From Acidimicrobiales bacterium (GTDB taxonomy: Bacteria; Actinomycetota; Acidimicrobiia; Acidimicrobiales; Bog-793), in NCBI GenBank assembly GCA_035294085.1, contig DATGLP010000010.1:1-52436 (forward strand): 52,436 nt of DNA. Direction: 5' to 3'. The notes under the pieces were generated by a model. It ran no database searches. It was not told where the DNA came from and saw only the letters and a program-made list of their open reading frames with translations. Both the position numbers and the translations under genes were made by a program. Positions 37,348 through 46,185 of the stretch are shown piece after piece; the stretch's first letter is position 1; each line of letters begins with the position of its first letter.

Positions 37348-37620
37348 TCAGTCGTGCTCCTCGCCGAGCGCGCGCGCGATCCGCTCCCGCAGCTCCGCGG
37401 GCGGGTGGTCGCGGCAGCGGCTGGCGAGCATCCTGCGCAGCTCGACCTCGAAGCCGAAGGCCTCGATGCACGGCCCGCAGTGGTCGAGGTGGCGCTGGAT
37501 CGCCAGCCGGCGCTCCTCGGTCAGCTCGCCGTCGAGGTACTCGTAGAGGGTGCGCACCGCCTCCTCGCAGTCGGCGTACCCCGGCGCGGCACCGAAGGGA
37601 TCCGCGACCTCGTCGCTCAT
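37348..37620 (-). CDS. Zinc-binding anti-sigma factor (RsrA/ZAS type)
   Basis: 90 residues from the ATG at 37620, which has GGGGGAGG 9 bp upstream; a 13-residue longer frame adds only an atypical extension. The ZAS motif HLDHCGPC (His44, Cys48, Cys51) is in IQRHLDHCGPCIEAFGFEVE, with an additional cysteine at residue 18 (YADCEEAVRTLYEYLDGELT), the usual fourth zinc ligand. Such proteins hold their sigma factor until oxidation of the zinc thiols releases it. It lies directly downstream of the ECF sigma gene (78-bp gap), matching the sigR-rsrA order. Confidence 0.9.
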   Translation of the reverse strand: MSDEVADPFGAAPGYADCEEAVRTLYEYLDGELTEERRLAIQRHLDHCGPCIEAFGFEVELRRMLASRCRDHPPAELRERIARALGEEHD

Positions 37621-37698
37621 CGCCGCCGGCCTCCCCCCTCGGGCGGTGCGCCCGAGCACCGCAGCCGCCTCGTCATCGCTCTCGCCGCCTCATCGCTC

Positions 37699-38271
37699 CT
37701 ACCGGGGCTGCGCGGCCACGAGGCCCCGCGACAGCCCGAAGTCAGCCAACGCCTTCTGGAGGGCCCTTCTTCCACGATGGAGCCTGCTCATCACCGTGCC
37801 GATCGGCACGTCCATGATGTCGGCGATCTCGCGGTAGGAGAAGCCCTCGACGTCGGCGAGGAGCACGGTCATGCGGAAGCTCTCGGGGAGCGACTCGAGC
37901 GCCGCCTTCACCTCGTCGTCGGTGAAGCGGTCGAGCGCCACCTCCTCGGCGCTGCGCCCCGCGGCGGCGCCGTCCCGTCCGACCAGGCGGTGGTAGAGGT
38001 AGAGGTCCTCGACGTCTTCGACCTCGGCCTCCTCGGGGCGACGGCGCCTGGACCGGTACTGGTTGATGAACGTGTTCGTGAGGATCTTGTAGAGCCACGC
38101 CTTCAGGTTCGTCCCCTCGGTGAAGCTCTCGTAGGCGCGGTACGCCCGCAGGTAGGTCTCCTGGACGAGGTCCTCGGCGTCGGCCCGATTGCGCGTCATG
38201 CGCAGCGCCGCCGTGTACAGCGACGGCATGAAGCCCATCGCATCCTCGACGAAGCGCGCGCGGTCGGCCAC
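37699..38271 (-). CDS. ECF RNA polymerase sigma factor, SigR/SigH type
   Basis: Directs RNA polymerase to oxidative/thiol stress promoters in Streptomyces SigR and Mycobacterium SigH. 190 residues from GTG 38271. That start puts the family N-terminus [20 protein letters not shown] first, and TACGCT lies 7 nt before it; GTG 38289 is an alternative. Region 2 is [20 protein letters not shown] and [20 protein letters not shown]. Region 4 is [55 protein letters not shown]. Both regions match group ECF12 closely. It is coupled in function to the downstream zinc anti-sigma factor, and divergent from a small unknown gene. Confidence 0.92.
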   Translation of the reverse strand: MADRARFVEDAMGFMPSLYTAALRMTRNRADAEDLVQETYLRAYRAYESFTEGTNLKAWLYKILTNTFINQYRSRRRRPEEAEVEDVEDLYLYHRLVGRDGAAAGRSAEEVALDRFTDDEVKAALESLPESFRMTVLLADVEGFSYREIADIMDVPIGTVMSRLHRGRRALQKALADFGLSRGLVAAQPR

Positions 38272-38327
38272 CTCGCCGAGCGTAGCCACGCCGTCGCCGA
38301 CCCGCCCGCCGACCCCGCGCCGCGGCG

Positions 38328-38333
38328 TAGGGT
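38328..38333 (+). promoter_or_regulatory. -10 box (TAGGGT) of the unknown gene at 38343
   Basis: TAGGGT ends 9 nt before the GTG at 38343. The region is shared with the divergent sigma factor gene, so the two promoters may interfere. Confidence 0.4.
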
Positions 38334-38342
38334 CGATGCGAC

Positions 38343-38900
38343 GTGGGCGCTGCACCGGAGGACCCCTGCCCGGAGCCGTCCTTCGCCGAGCTCGGCCGGC
38401 GGCTCGCCGACGCGCTCGACGCCACGCTGGCCGGCTTCGTCGAGGGCTGCGTCCTCGCCCGCCTCGCCGAGGCCGGCCGGCCCGTCGACGAGGCGGCGCG
38501 CGACCGGGCGCGCCGGGCCGGACGCGCCGCTGCCGAGGCCGTCCTGCCTCGGCTCCACGAGCTCCTCGCTGCGGACGCCGCCTCGCAGGCGACGACGCCG
38601 CTCGCCCTCGTGCGGCGGGCGATCCCCTTCGCCACGGCCGCCCTCGCCGACCTCGAGGTCGAGCCGGTGCCGCGCGACCCGTTCCGGCGCGCGCGCTTTC
38701 CCGAGGACCACTACGACCTCGTGCCGGGCAGCATGGCGGCGCTCGGCGCCGAGGTGGGCGAGCTCGCGATCGCCTGGGGGGCGGCGAAGGCCCGGGTGCA
38801 CCGCTGCCGGCAGGCCGGGAGCGATCCTCATCCCCCCTCGGGCGGACGTGCGAAGCCCGGGTCGAACGGGACGACCTCGAGCGGCAGGCCCTCCCAGTAG
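38343..38900 (+). CDS. Unknown protein divergent from the sigma factor gene
   Basis: 185 residues, GTG start. No family recognised. The first half is helical ([57 protein letters not shown]). The middle has [20 protein letters not shown] and [20 protein letters not shown], which look like a conserved core rather than shadow sequence. The last 70 bases overlap the end of the PhyH gene on the other strand, and the C-terminal 25 residues are low-complexity, so the true protein may effectively end near residue 155. There is no membrane segment. Position next to an ECF sigma factor is the only clue to role. Confidence 0.65.
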   Translation: MGAAPEDPCPEPSFAELGRRLADALDATLAGFVEGCVLARLAEAGRPVDEAARDRARRAGRAAAEAVLPRLHELLAADAASQATTPLALVRRAIPFATAALADLEVEPVPRDPFRRARFPEDHYDLVPGSMAALGAEVGELAIAWGAAKARVHRCRQAGSDPHPPSGGRAKPGSNGTTSSGRPSQ

Positions 38901-39715
38901 CGGTGCCACCGGTCGTCGCCCAGGCACCGGCTGAGCTCGTCCCACGGCAGGTCAGGGTCCTCGCGCAGCGCCGCCTCGCAGATCGGGTCGCCGGCGCGCT
39001 GGTAGCGGCAGTCGATGGAGAGGCGGATCTGCCCGCTCGCGTTCGCGAGCGCCTTGTGCACGGTGAGGCCGTGGAAGACGACGACGTCGCCGACGCGGCA
39101 GCTCGCCGTCACGAACGTGCCGGCGATCGGCGCCTCCTCGCACGCGAGGACGCGAGCGCCGGGGAGGGCGCGATGCGCTCGCAGCCCGCCACGATGCGAG
39201 CCCTCGGCGAACGCGAGGGGGCCGAGACGAGGCGGGCAGTCGACGAGCGGGATCCAGGCCGTGAGGGTCGCCGGGCACCCCTGCAGGTTGGCGTGGTCCT
39301 GGTGGGCCGGGGTCGGGCGGTCGGCACCGGGGAGGGCGGCGGGGAGGACGATCCGGCAGGCCGGCTTTGGGTGGACGAGGAGGGCGTCGCGCTCGACCTC
39401 GAGGAGCGCGGCCATCAGCTCGAGCAGGCGCGGGTGGTGCGGAAGCTCGTGCACCGCCGGCTGCACGTAGCAGCGCAGGTAGAGCCGGCGCGCCTCGCGC
39501 GGTCCGGGGGCGGCTGCGAGGGCGACGCACCCGGAGGTCGGCTCGAGCCAGCCCTCCTCGGCGAGGACGGTGCGAATCGCGGATCGCGCCGGCTCGAGCG
39601 CGCGCCGGTCGAGCAGGCCCCGCAGGAGGAGGTAGCCGCAGCGCTCGAGCCCGGCCCGCAGTGCCTCGGGCCGCCCGAGGAGGGACGCCGCATCCGGCGC
39701 TTCGAGCGAGGCCAC
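38828..39715 (-). CDS. Phytanoyl-CoA dioxygenase (PhyH) family protein
   Basis: Fe(II)/2-oxoglutarate-dependent oxygenase. 295 residues. The N-terminus [20 protein letters not shown] is the typical helix-turn before the barrel. The metal triad is His138-x-Asp140 ([13 protein letters not shown]) and His220 ([13 protein letters not shown]); Arg231 ([10 protein letters not shown]) is placed to bind the 2-oxoglutarate carboxylate. The family hydroxylates lipids, amino acids and natural-product intermediates, and the substrate cannot be inferred. The methyltransferase gene lies 18 bp upstream on the same strand, so the pair may modify one compound. Confidence 0.88.
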   Translation of the reverse strand: MASLEAPDAASLLGRPEALRAGLERCGYLLLRGLLDRRALEPARSAIRTVLAEEGWLEPTSGCVALAAAPGPREARRLYLRCYVQPAVHELPHHPRLLELMAALLEVERDALLVHPKPACRIVLPAALPGADRPTPAHQDHANLQGCPATLTAWIPLVDCPPRLGPLAFAEGSHRGGLRAHRALPGARVLACEEAPIAGTFVTASCRVGDVVVFHGLTVHKALANASGQIRLSIDCRYQRAGDPICEAALREDPDLPWDELSRCLGDDRWHRYWEGLPLEVVPFDPGFARPPEGG

Positions 39716-39733
39716 GAGCGTGCGCTGCCTCGG

Positions 39734-40333
39734 TCAGCCCGAGGGCCGCGCGCCGGCCGGCGCTCGGTGGACCGAGACGGCGTAGTCGTCGCCCTCGCGA
39801 AACGGGTGCCGCTCCCAGGTGGCGTGGCGGGCGGCGAGCTCGAGCGAGCAGCTCCTCGCGAGGCCGTCGTAGGTCGCGAGGTCGAGCCGACCGGTGGTGA
39901 GGCTGAACCCGGCGACGAGCAGGCCCCCCGGCTCGAGGTGGCGGGCGAGGTTGGCGACGACGCGCCCCTCGCTGCCGGGGGCGAGGAAGACCATCACGTT
40001 GCCCGCCAGCACGATCGCCTCGAAACGGCGTCCGAGGTCGACGTCCGCCAGGTCCGCCTCGATCCACTCGATCGACGGCGCCTTCGCCCGGGCTCGCTCG
40101 AGCATGCACGCGTCGAGGTCGACCCCCACGACCTCGAGGCCGCGCCTGGCCAGCTCGATCGCCACGCGCCCGGTGCCGCACCCAGCGTCGAGCACGCGGC
40201 GCACGCCGAGCGATTCGACGTAGCTCGCCTCGCCGTGCACGTCGACGCCGGACGCCGCGAGCGCGGCGAAGCGGGCGTCGTAGGCCGCGCCTCGCGCGAT
40301 GCCCGCCTCGAACCAGGGGCCCGCACACGCCAC
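39734..40333 (-). CDS. Class I SAM-dependent methyltransferase
   Basis: 199 residues. It has SAM-binding motif I VLDAGCGTGRVAIELARRGL, the acidic motif II VVGVDLDACMLERARAK, IEWIEADLADVDLGRRFEAI around the adenine site, and a post-core HLEPGGLLVAGF strand. The N-terminus GIARGAAYDARFAALAASGV and the C-terminal TWERHPFREGDDYAVSVHR are like small UbiE/Methyltransf_25 proteins. Acceptor unknown. It lies 18 bp upstream of the PhyH gene, probably one transcript. The 223 bp on its other side, before the peptidase-like gene, hold no gene. Confidence 0.88.
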   Translation of the reverse strand: MACAGPWFEAGIARGAAYDARFAALAASGVDVHGEASYVESLGVRRVLDAGCGTGRVAIELARRGLEVVGVDLDACMLERARAKAPSIEWIEADLADVDLGRRFEAIVLAGNVMVFLAPGSEGRVVANLARHLEPGGLLVAGFSLTTGRLDLATYDGLARSCSLELAARHATWERHPFREGDDYAVSVHRAPAGARPSG

Positions 40334-40544
40334 CGGATCCAGTGTCCCCCGTCTCCGTCGCCCTCGCTGCGAGCTCGATCCGGCCGGCCTCCGACAGCGG
40401 GACGCGCCCGGTGGCGCGACCAGCGAGCCCTCGTCGCGGCCACGCTAGTGGCCCGGTCCGGCTCGCGACGTCCGAGGACCGGCACCGGCGCACGGGGGAG
40501 TGCGTCGGGGCGCTCGGACCAGGTGCCGGGGCGCCCGTGTTCAG

Positions 40545-40550
40545 TAAGCT
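40545..40550 (+). promoter_or_regulatory. -10 box (TAAGCT) of the coiled-coil/M23-like gene
   Basis: TAAGCT ends 6 nt before the GTG at 40557. Confidence 0.45.
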
Positions 40551-40556
40551 CCCGCC

Positions 40557-41873
40557 GTGCTCGGCAGGCCCAGCCGCGTCGCGCGCGAGCGCGCCCTCGC
40601 GCCGGCCCGCCCTGGGGGCGCCTCGCGCCCCGGGGCGCTGGCGCGGGGCGCGAGCAGGTTCGTCGCGGCGGGCACGCTCGGCGCCCTCCTCGCCACGGCG
40701 GGCGGCTCGCCGGCTCGCGCGGGCGCGAGCATCGGCTCGGACCACTCGCGGATCGCCCAGCTCGAACGGCGCATCGCCGCCGAGGGGAGCCGCATCCAGA
40801 CGCTCGTCACCCGCTACGACGAGGTCCAGGCCGAGCTCGCCCTCATCGACGCGCAGGTTGCCCGGGACCGCGCCGCCCTGAGCGCCGACCGGCGCGCCGA
40901 GGCGCGGACCCGCACGCGGCTGCGCCGCGTCGCGGTCGACGCCTACGTGAACGCCGCCACGGGCAGCTCGTCCCCGTTCAGCGCGTACACGAATACCTCG
41001 AGCGGCGTCGTCCTCGCCGAGCAGCAGGTCTACCTCGGGGTGGCGAGCAACCAGCTCGACTCGGCGATGAACGCCCTCCAGCTCGCCGAGCACCGGACGG
41101 CGATCGACGAGGCCACGCTCCGCAGCCGCGAGGCAGCGGCGCGCCAGGCGCTCGACCAGCTCGCCGTGGACCGGAGCGCTGCCCAGGCCGGCGTCGCGGC
41201 GGAGCAGGCGACGCTCGCCCGGGTGAACGCGAACCTCCTCGCGCTCGTCACGGCGGCGCGCCTTCGCGAGCAGCAGCGCCAGGACGCCGCCGCCGAGCAG
41301 GCGCTCGCCGCGCAGGCAGCTGCGCAGGCCTCGGCGAGCCCGCAGAACGCCCCGCCGAGGCCGGCGCCGGTGGCCAGCGCCCCACCCGCGCCGGCCGGCT
41401 ACGCGAACCCGCTGCGAGCGCTGCAGGGTCTCGCCAGCGAGCGCATCGACCAGGGCGTCGACTACGCGGGGTTCGGTCCGATCTACGCGCTCGGCGACGG
41501 GATCGTCCTCAGTACCTACAACGGCGGGTGGCCCGGTGGGACCTTCATCACCTACCGGCTCACCGACGGCCCGGCCGCCGGCCTCATCGTCTACGCGGCC
41601 GAAGACATCGACCCTTCGGTGTCGATCGGCGAGCGCGTGACGCCGCGCACCGTCCTCGGCCAGGTCTACGAGGGCTCCACGGGCATCGAGGTCGGCTGGG
41701 CGGCCTCGACCGACGGCGTGACGATGGCCGCCGCCTACGGCCAGTACGCCTCTGGCGGGTCGACCGCCTTCGGCTACAACTTCTCCCAGCTGCTCCAGTC
41801 GCTCGGGGCGCCCGGCGGCATCCCTCAGACGGGCCCGATCGGGAGCCTCCCGCCCACCTGGCCGCAGTGGTGA
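40557..41873 (+). CDS. Exported coiled-coil protein with degenerate M23 (LytM-like) domain
   Basis: 438 residues, GTG start. A long arginine-rich N-region and a hydrophobic stretch (FVAAGTLGALLATAGG, about 38-53) ending near ARAGA suggest export. Residues about 60-245 are heptad-rich coiled coil (RIAQLERRIAAEGSRIQTLV). A Pro/Ala linker (to about 280) precedes a beta domain like the LytM endopeptidase: GVDYAGFGPIYALGDGIVLS, GGTFITYRLTDG, IDPSVSIGERVTPRTVLGQV. The metal histidines are missing: the first motif reads IDQGVD where HxxxD is expected, and the late HxH is replaced in TGIEVGWA. It is therefore probably a cell-wall binding or activator protein of the EnvC/RipA-partner kind rather than a hydrolase. 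Confidence 0.78.
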   Translation: MLGRPSRVARERALAPARPGGASRPGALARGASRFVAAGTLGALLATAGGSPARAGASIGSDHSRIAQLERRIAAEGSRIQTLVTRYDEVQAELALIDAQVARDRAALSADRRAEARTRTRLRRVAVDAYVNAATGSSSPFSAYTNTSSGVVLAEQQVYLGVASNQLDSAMNALQLAEHRTAIDEATLRSREAAARQALDQLAVDRSAAQAGVAAEQATLARVNANLLALVTAARLREQQRQDAAAEQALAAQAAAQASASPQNAPPRPAPVASAPPAPAGYANPLRALQGLASERIDQGVDYAGFGPIYALGDGIVLSTYNGGWPGGTFITYRLTDGPAAGLIVYAAEDIDPSVSIGERVTPRTVLGQVYEGSTGIEVGWAASTDGVTMAAAYGQYASGGSTAFGYNFSQLLQSLGAPGGIPQTGPIGSLPPTWPQW

Positions 41874-41980
41874 CGAGCGCCCGGTCGCGCCGGCTCGATC
41901 GAGGTGCGGCTCGTCCGCCACGTGACGGGGCGACGGTCCACGGGCGACGGCCCCGCGGGAGCGACGCCTGCGCCGCGCGC

Positions 41981-42036
41981 GAGGGAGGCAGCCGCCCCGG
42001 CTCGCGAGCCGGCCGCGCGGCTGCCTCGACTCCCTC
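41981..42036. terminator. Large hairpin between convergent genes
   Basis: GAGGGAGGCAGCCGC (from 41981) pairs with GCGGCTGCCTCGACTCCCTC (to 42036) apart from a short bulge, around an inner perfect palindrome CCGGCTCGCGAGCCGG. It sits between the stops of the M23-like gene and tauB and would act on both strands. Confidence 0.65.
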
Positions 42037-42045
42037 GCGGCTGCC

Positions 42046-42840
42046 CTAGCTCGCCTGCACCCGGATGCCGGCGGCGCCGAGGGAGACCTCTCGCAACGTG
42101 TCGAGGGCCCGGCGCCGCAGCTCGATGAAGGCGGGCGAGAGCGTCGTCGCCTCGTCACGCGGCCTCGACAGCTTCACGTCGAGCTCGAGGGCGATCCGAC
42201 CCGGCCGGGCGCCCATCACGAGGATCCGGTCCCCGAGCAGGATCGCCTCCTCGATGTCGTGCGTGATGAAGACGACGGCGACGTCGAGCTCCTCCCAGAG
42301 CTTGAGGAGGAACTCCTGCAGCTGATGGCGGGTCTGCGCGTCCAGGGCCCCGAAGGGCTCGTCCATGAGCAGGATCTTCGGCGACATCACGAGGGCACGG
42401 GCGAGCGCGACGCGCTGCTGCATGCCGCCGGAGAGCTCGTAGGGGGCGTGCCGCTCGAAGCCCGCGAGCCCGACGACGGCGATCATCGAGTCGACCTTGT
42501 CCCAGTCCACCTTGCGGCGGCCGGCGAGGCTGAGCCCGAAGGCCACGTTCTCGCGAACGCTCAGCCACGGGTACAGCCAGGGCTGCTGGAACACGACGAC
42601 GCGGTCCGAGCCGGGCTCGCGAACCGGCCGGCCCTGGAGCTCGATCCGGCCGCCGACCGGGTGGGCGAAGCCGGCGATCAGGTGGAGCAGGGTCGTCTTG
42701 CCGCAGCCGCTAGGGCCGATCACGACGAGGAACTCACGCTCGCTCAGGTCGAACGAGATGTCCTCGAGCACGACCTGCGTGCTCGAGGACTCCCGTCCGC
42801 CGTAGCGCATCGTGACGCCCTGGACGGTCAGCAGCGCCAT
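42046..42840 (-). CDS. tauB: Taurine/sulfonate ABC transporter ATPase
   Basis: 264 residues. Energises import of an alkanesulfonate, here most likely taurine from the operon context. It has Walker [18 protein letters not shown], the Q-loop [20 protein letters not shown], signature [15 protein letters not shown], Walker [18 protein letters not shown], and switch histidine [20 protein letters not shown]. The sequence is of the nitrate/sulfonate/taurine importer class. It follows tauA by 8 bp and is the last gene of the operon. SsuB and nitrate-transport ATPases are similar, so taurine specificity is inferred from Tpa and Xsc. Confidence 0.9.
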   Translation of the reverse strand: MALLTVQGVTMRYGGRESSSTQVVLEDISFDLSEREFLVVIGPSGCGKTTLLHLIAGFAHPVGGRIELQGRPVREPGSDRVVVFQQPWLYPWLSVRENVAFGLSLAGRRKVDWDKVDSMIAVVGLAGFERHAPYELSGGMQQRVALARALVMSPKILLMDEPFGALDAQTRHQLQEFLLKLWEELDVAVVFITHDIEEAILLGDRILVMGARPGRIALELDVKLSRPRDEATTLSPAFIELRRRALDTLREVSLGAAGIRVQAS

Positions 42841-42848
42841 CGACCGAG

Positions 42849-43940
42849 CTACCTGAGCGCCCGAGCCGCCGGGAGCGGGTCGATGTACCGGGCCATCTTC
42901 GCCGGCGAGGGGGGCGGCGAGGTGATGAAGCCCTGCCGGTAGAGCTCCTTCCAGTTGTTCACGAAGGAGATGGTCGTCCCTGCCGAGCGCACGCGCGCGC
43001 CGCTCCCGAGCACCTTCTGCGTGACCTGGTCAGCGAGCGAGTAGATCTCGTAGCCGGCCAGCTCCTTCCTCGCCACCTGCGTGGTGATGCCGGCGCTCGT
43101 CGCCATGATCGCCAAGGCCTTCGCCGGGTGCGAGTGCATGTAGTTGACGCCGAGCGCCATCGCCCTGGCGAAGGCGGTCGCGGCCGCCGGGTCGCTCGTC
43201 ACGAACGGCCTGTTGGCGACGCAGATGTTGAAGGAGCTCGCGCTCGGCGGGAGGCTCGCGTCCGTCGCGAGGATCCGCCCGCCGTGGCTCGCCAGGTAGT
43301 CGAACACCGGGTCCCACACCGCGGCGGCGTTGATCTGGCCCGTCGCCCAGGCGCTCTGCATCTGCGGCGGGCTCATGTTGAGCTGGTGCACCGCCGAGAG
43401 CGGGACGCCCTTCTGCGCGAGCAGGGTCGGCAGCTCGAACGAGGACTCGGACCCCGTCACGAGCGCGATCGTCTTGCCCCGCAGCCCGGCCAGCGACTTG
43501 ATGCCCGTGCTCGCCCGTACGACGATGCCGGCGTCTCGCGTGTAGCGCTCCTGGTTCCAGACGACGACCAGGGGGACGCCGCGCTCGATCGCCGAGATCA
43601 CCGGCGGCAGGCCGAGGCCGCACATGAACTTGAGCGCACCCGAGGCGAGCGCCGAGAGCGCGGCCGGACCCGAGCTGAACAGGTCGAGGTGCACGTTCGG
43701 GCCCAGCTCGTGCTGGAAGTAGTGGTTGGCGATCGTGATCATCGACGGGTCGGCGCCGTTGTTCTCGTAGCCGATGACGATCGAGACCGCCGGACGGTGC
43801 GGTCGGCCCGTGGCCCCGGCCGCCAGCGCCGGGACGAGCGCGAGGCCGCCGGCCAGGCTCGCCGCGATGACCAGGCGGCGGGCCCGTCGTCGTCCGAGAC
43901 GACCACCGACCGCCACGAGTCGCTGCTTCGCATTGGACAT
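42849..43940 (-). CDS. tauA: Taurine/sulfonate-binding periplasmic protein
   Basis: 363 residues, ATG start. The signal sequence has a twin-arginine-like GRRRARRLVIAASLAGGLAL and a cleavage region near ALAAGATG; there is no lipobox cysteine, unlike most actinobacterial binding proteins. The mature part is an NMT1/SsuA-like type II binding protein: VSIVIGYENNGADPSMITIA, ALSALASGALKFMCGLGLPP, TGIKSLAGLRGKTIALVTGS, NMSPPQMQSAWATGQINAAA. A stable hairpin lies 17 bp before the start codon, and 138 bp separate it from the permease gene. Confidence 0.88.
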   Translation of the reverse strand: MSNAKQRLVAVGGRLGRRRARRLVIAASLAGGLALVPALAAGATGRPHRPAVSIVIGYENNGADPSMITIANHYFQHELGPNVHLDLFSSGPAALSALASGALKFMCGLGLPPVISAIERGVPLVVVWNQERYTRDAGIVVRASTGIKSLAGLRGKTIALVTGSESSFELPTLLAQKGVPLSAVHQLNMSPPQMQSAWATGQINAAAVWDPVFDYLASHGGRILATDASLPPSASSFNICVANRPFVTSDPAAATAFARAMALGVNYMHSHPAKALAIMATSAGITTQVARKELAGYEIYSLADQVTQKVLGSGARVRSAGTTISFVNNWKELYRQGFITSPPPSPAKMARYIDPLPAARALR

Positions 43941-43957
43941 TGCTGTCTCCCCCCTCT

Positions 43958-43984
43958 GACCGGGCCGACGTCGAGGCCCCGGTC
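43958..43984 (-). other. Hairpin in the tauC-tauA intergenic region
   Basis: GACCGGGCC and GGCCCCGGTC pair with a one-base bulge around GACGTCGA, 17 bp upstream of tauA. Such stems commonly protect the binding-protein mRNA or set its stoichiometry against the permease; that role is inferred. Confidence 0.45.
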
Positions 43985-44078
43985 GTCCGTACCGGTGAGT
44001 GCCTGGTGCTGCCTTGCCTACCTCTGCCTCATGTCCCCCCTTCTCCCCACTGCCACGGCGTGCGCGGCGGGTGCGCCG

Positions 44079-44954
44079 CTAGACGTGCCCCCGCCACGGG
44101 ATGACGACTCGCTCGGCGATGCGGATGCCGAGCTCCATGAGGTAGCCGAGGATGCCGATCACGATGATCGTCCCGATCACGATCCCGGTCTGCAGCTGCG
44201 TCGCCGCCTGCTCGACGAGCCAGCCGAGGCCCACGCTCGCCGCGATGAGCTCGGCTGCGACGAGGGTGCTCCAGGCGATCCCGATCCCGACGCGCATCCC
44301 GGTGAAGATGTCCGGCAGGATGGAGCGCAGGATGACCCGCACGAAGATCTGCCGGCGGTTCGCCCCGAGGCAGCGGGCCACGTTGATGCGCTCCTGCGGG
44401 ACGTTTCGCACCCCCCCGATCGTGTTGATGATGATGATCGGGATGGTTCCCACCAGGATCAGCAGGACCTTCGGCAGCTCGCCGAGGCCGAACCAGACCA
44501 CGAACAGCGGGATGTAGGCGAGCGGCGGGACGGGCCGACCGAGCTGGAGGAACGGGTCGATGACGCGGTGGACGGGATCGAACTCGGCCATGAGCAGCCC
44601 GATCGGAACGCCGAGGACGACGGCGCCGACGAAGCCGACCGTCACCCGCAGCACGCTGTAGAGCACGTCCTTGCCGAGCGTCTCGCCGAGGTAGCCCACC
44701 GTCGCCGTGTGGACGAAGGCGTGGTAGACGTCGATCGGAGCGGGCAGCGCGACGCTCGGGAAGACCTGCAGGCTGGTGACGGCCTGCCAGATCCCGATCG
44801 CCGCGGCGAGGACGACGAGCAGGCTGACCTGCCGGTTGTGCCGTCTCCACCAGCCCCGAGCCAGGCGGGTGCGCCGGCGGCCCGTCTCGAGCCGAGGCAG
44901 CGCCGTCGGCGACGGCTCGATGCCCCGGTCCAGGACCCTCGTCGCGTCGGCCAT
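44079..44954 (-). CDS. tauC: Taurine/sulfonate ABC transporter permease
   Basis: 291 residues with six likely membrane helices, including LLVVLAAAIGIWQAVTSLQV, VGFVGAVVLGVPIGLLMAEF, PLAYIPLFVVWFGLGELPKV and GIVIGTIIVIGILGYLMELG. The cytoplasmic EAA-type loop that contacts the ATPase is RCLGANRRQIFVRVILRSIL. A 60-residue basic N-terminal tail precedes helix 1. It lies 36 bp downstream of pta and upstream of tauA. The gene order permease, binding protein, ATPase is unusual for tau clusters, where ATPase and permease are normally adjacent. Confidence 0.9.
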   Translation of the reverse strand: MADATRVLDRGIEPSPTALPRLETGRRRTRLARGWWRRHNRQVSLLVVLAAAIGIWQAVTSLQVFPSVALPAPIDVYHAFVHTATVGYLGETLGKDVLYSVLRVTVGFVGAVVLGVPIGLLMAEFDPVHRVIDPFLQLGRPVPPLAYIPLFVVWFGLGELPKVLLILVGTIPIIIINTIGGVRNVPQERINVARCLGANRRQIFVRVILRSILPDIFTGMRVGIGIAWSTLVAAELIAASVGLGWLVEQAATQLQTGIVIGTIIVIGILGYLMELGIRIAERVVIPWRGHV

Positions 44955-44990
44955 CGGTGGTTGGCTCCTCCTCTGCCTGTCCCCCAGGAC

Positions 44991-46154
44991 CTACCCAGGT
45001 GGGGCGGCGACGGCGACGCGATCGGTCGCCGGCCGCCTCGGTCGCGGGTCGGCCCTCGCCTGCAGGGCGGCGATCTGCGCCAGCGCGACGACCTCCTCGG
45101 TCCGGCAGCCGCGTGACAGGTCGTGCATGGGCGCGGCGAGCCCCTGCAGGACCGGCCCGATCGCGCGCGCCCCGCCGAGGCGCTCCGTGAGCTTGTACCC
45201 GATGTTCCCGGCATGCAGGTTCGGGAAGACGAGGACGTTGGCGCGCCCGGCGACGGGCGAGCCCGGCGCCTTGACCGCGGCCACCGCCTCGTCGAGGGCC
45301 GCGTCCGCCTGGAGCTCGCCGTCGACGCGCAGGTGCGGGGCGCGAGCGCGCAGGAGCTCCACCGCCTCGCGTACGACGTCGAGGCTGCGGTGCTGGGCGC
45401 TCCCCCTCGTGCTGAAAGCGAGCAGGGCCACCGCGGGCGTCTCCCCCGTCAGCAGCTCGTGGCTCCGGCTCGTCTCGAGGGCGATCTCCGCGAGCTGGCG
45501 CGCATCCGGCTCGGGCACGACGGCGCAGTCGGCGAACGACAGCACCCGCCCGTCGGCGAGCAGCATGAGGAAGCTGCTCGTGACGGTCGTCGAGCCGTCG
45601 CGCAGCCCGACGATCCCGAGCGCGGCCCGGATCACCTCGGCGCTCGGGCGCGTCGCGCCGCCGACGCACGCCTCGACGACGCCGGCCCGCAGCGCGGACG
45701 CGCCGACGTAGAGCGGGTCGTCGAGCTGGGCGGCGCGCTCGGCCGGCGGCACGCCCCGGCGATCGGCTGCCTCGTCGTAGGCGGCCCGGACCGCCTCGTG
45801 CGCGGCGAGCTCGCGTGCCGCGAGCACCTCGATGGGCGGCGGAAGTGCGCCGCTGGCCGGCGCGACGGCCGCGTCGCGCGCCAGGAGCAGCACGGGCACG
45901 ACGGCCCCCGCCGTGGCGAGCTCGCGCGCCGCCGCGACGACGCGATCGTCGGCGCCGTCCGCGAACGCGACGCGCACAGGCCGGCCGGCCGTCGTGCGGC
46001 GCAGGCGCGTCTCGATGCGCCCGAGCATCCCGCCGGCAGGCTCGGGTCCGGGCGCGAGAGCACCCGGGCGTTTGAGCCGGGCGCTCGTCACCGGCGTACC
46101 CGTCCGGGCAACGGCTCGCCGGGCGGCCCGCCCGACGCGCTGCGCCGTGCGCAC
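44991..46154 (-). CDS. pta: Phosphate acetyltransferase
   Basis: Converts the acetyl phosphate released by Xsc to acetyl-CoA. Up to 387 residues from GTG 46154 (GAGGTCGAGGG upstream); the first 42 residues are Arg-rich and atypical, so ATG 46028 (345 residues, MLGRIETRLRR) is a real alternative. The short PTA_PTB type lacks the N-terminal DRTGG domain. It shows RVAFADGADDRVVAAARELA, the VGGATRPSAEVIRAAL segment, FSTRGSAQHRSLDVV, VDGELQADAALDEAV, and VLVFPNLHAGNIGYKLTERL. Pta next to xsc is the classic arrangement in taurine and isethionate degradation. Confidence 0.92.
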   Translation of the reverse strand: MRTAQRVGRAARRAVARTGTPVTSARLKRPGALAPGPEPAGGMLGRIETRLRRTTAGRPVRVAFADGADDRVVAAARELATAGAVVPVLLLARDAAVAPASGALPPPIEVLAARELAAHEAVRAAYDEAADRRGVPPAERAAQLDDPLYVGASALRAGVVEACVGGATRPSAEVIRAALGIVGLRDGSTTVTSSFLMLLADGRVLSFADCAVVPEPDARQLAEIALETSRSHELLTGETPAVALLAFSTRGSAQHRSLDVVREAVELLRARAPHLRVDGELQADAALDEAVAAVKAPGSPVAGRANVLVFPNLHAGNIGYKLTERLGGARAIGPVLQGLAAPMHDLSRGCRTEEVVALAQIAALQARADPRPRRPATDRVAVAAPPG

Positions 46155-46185
46155 GCGGCGGCCCTCGACCTCGTCACGCCCGCTC

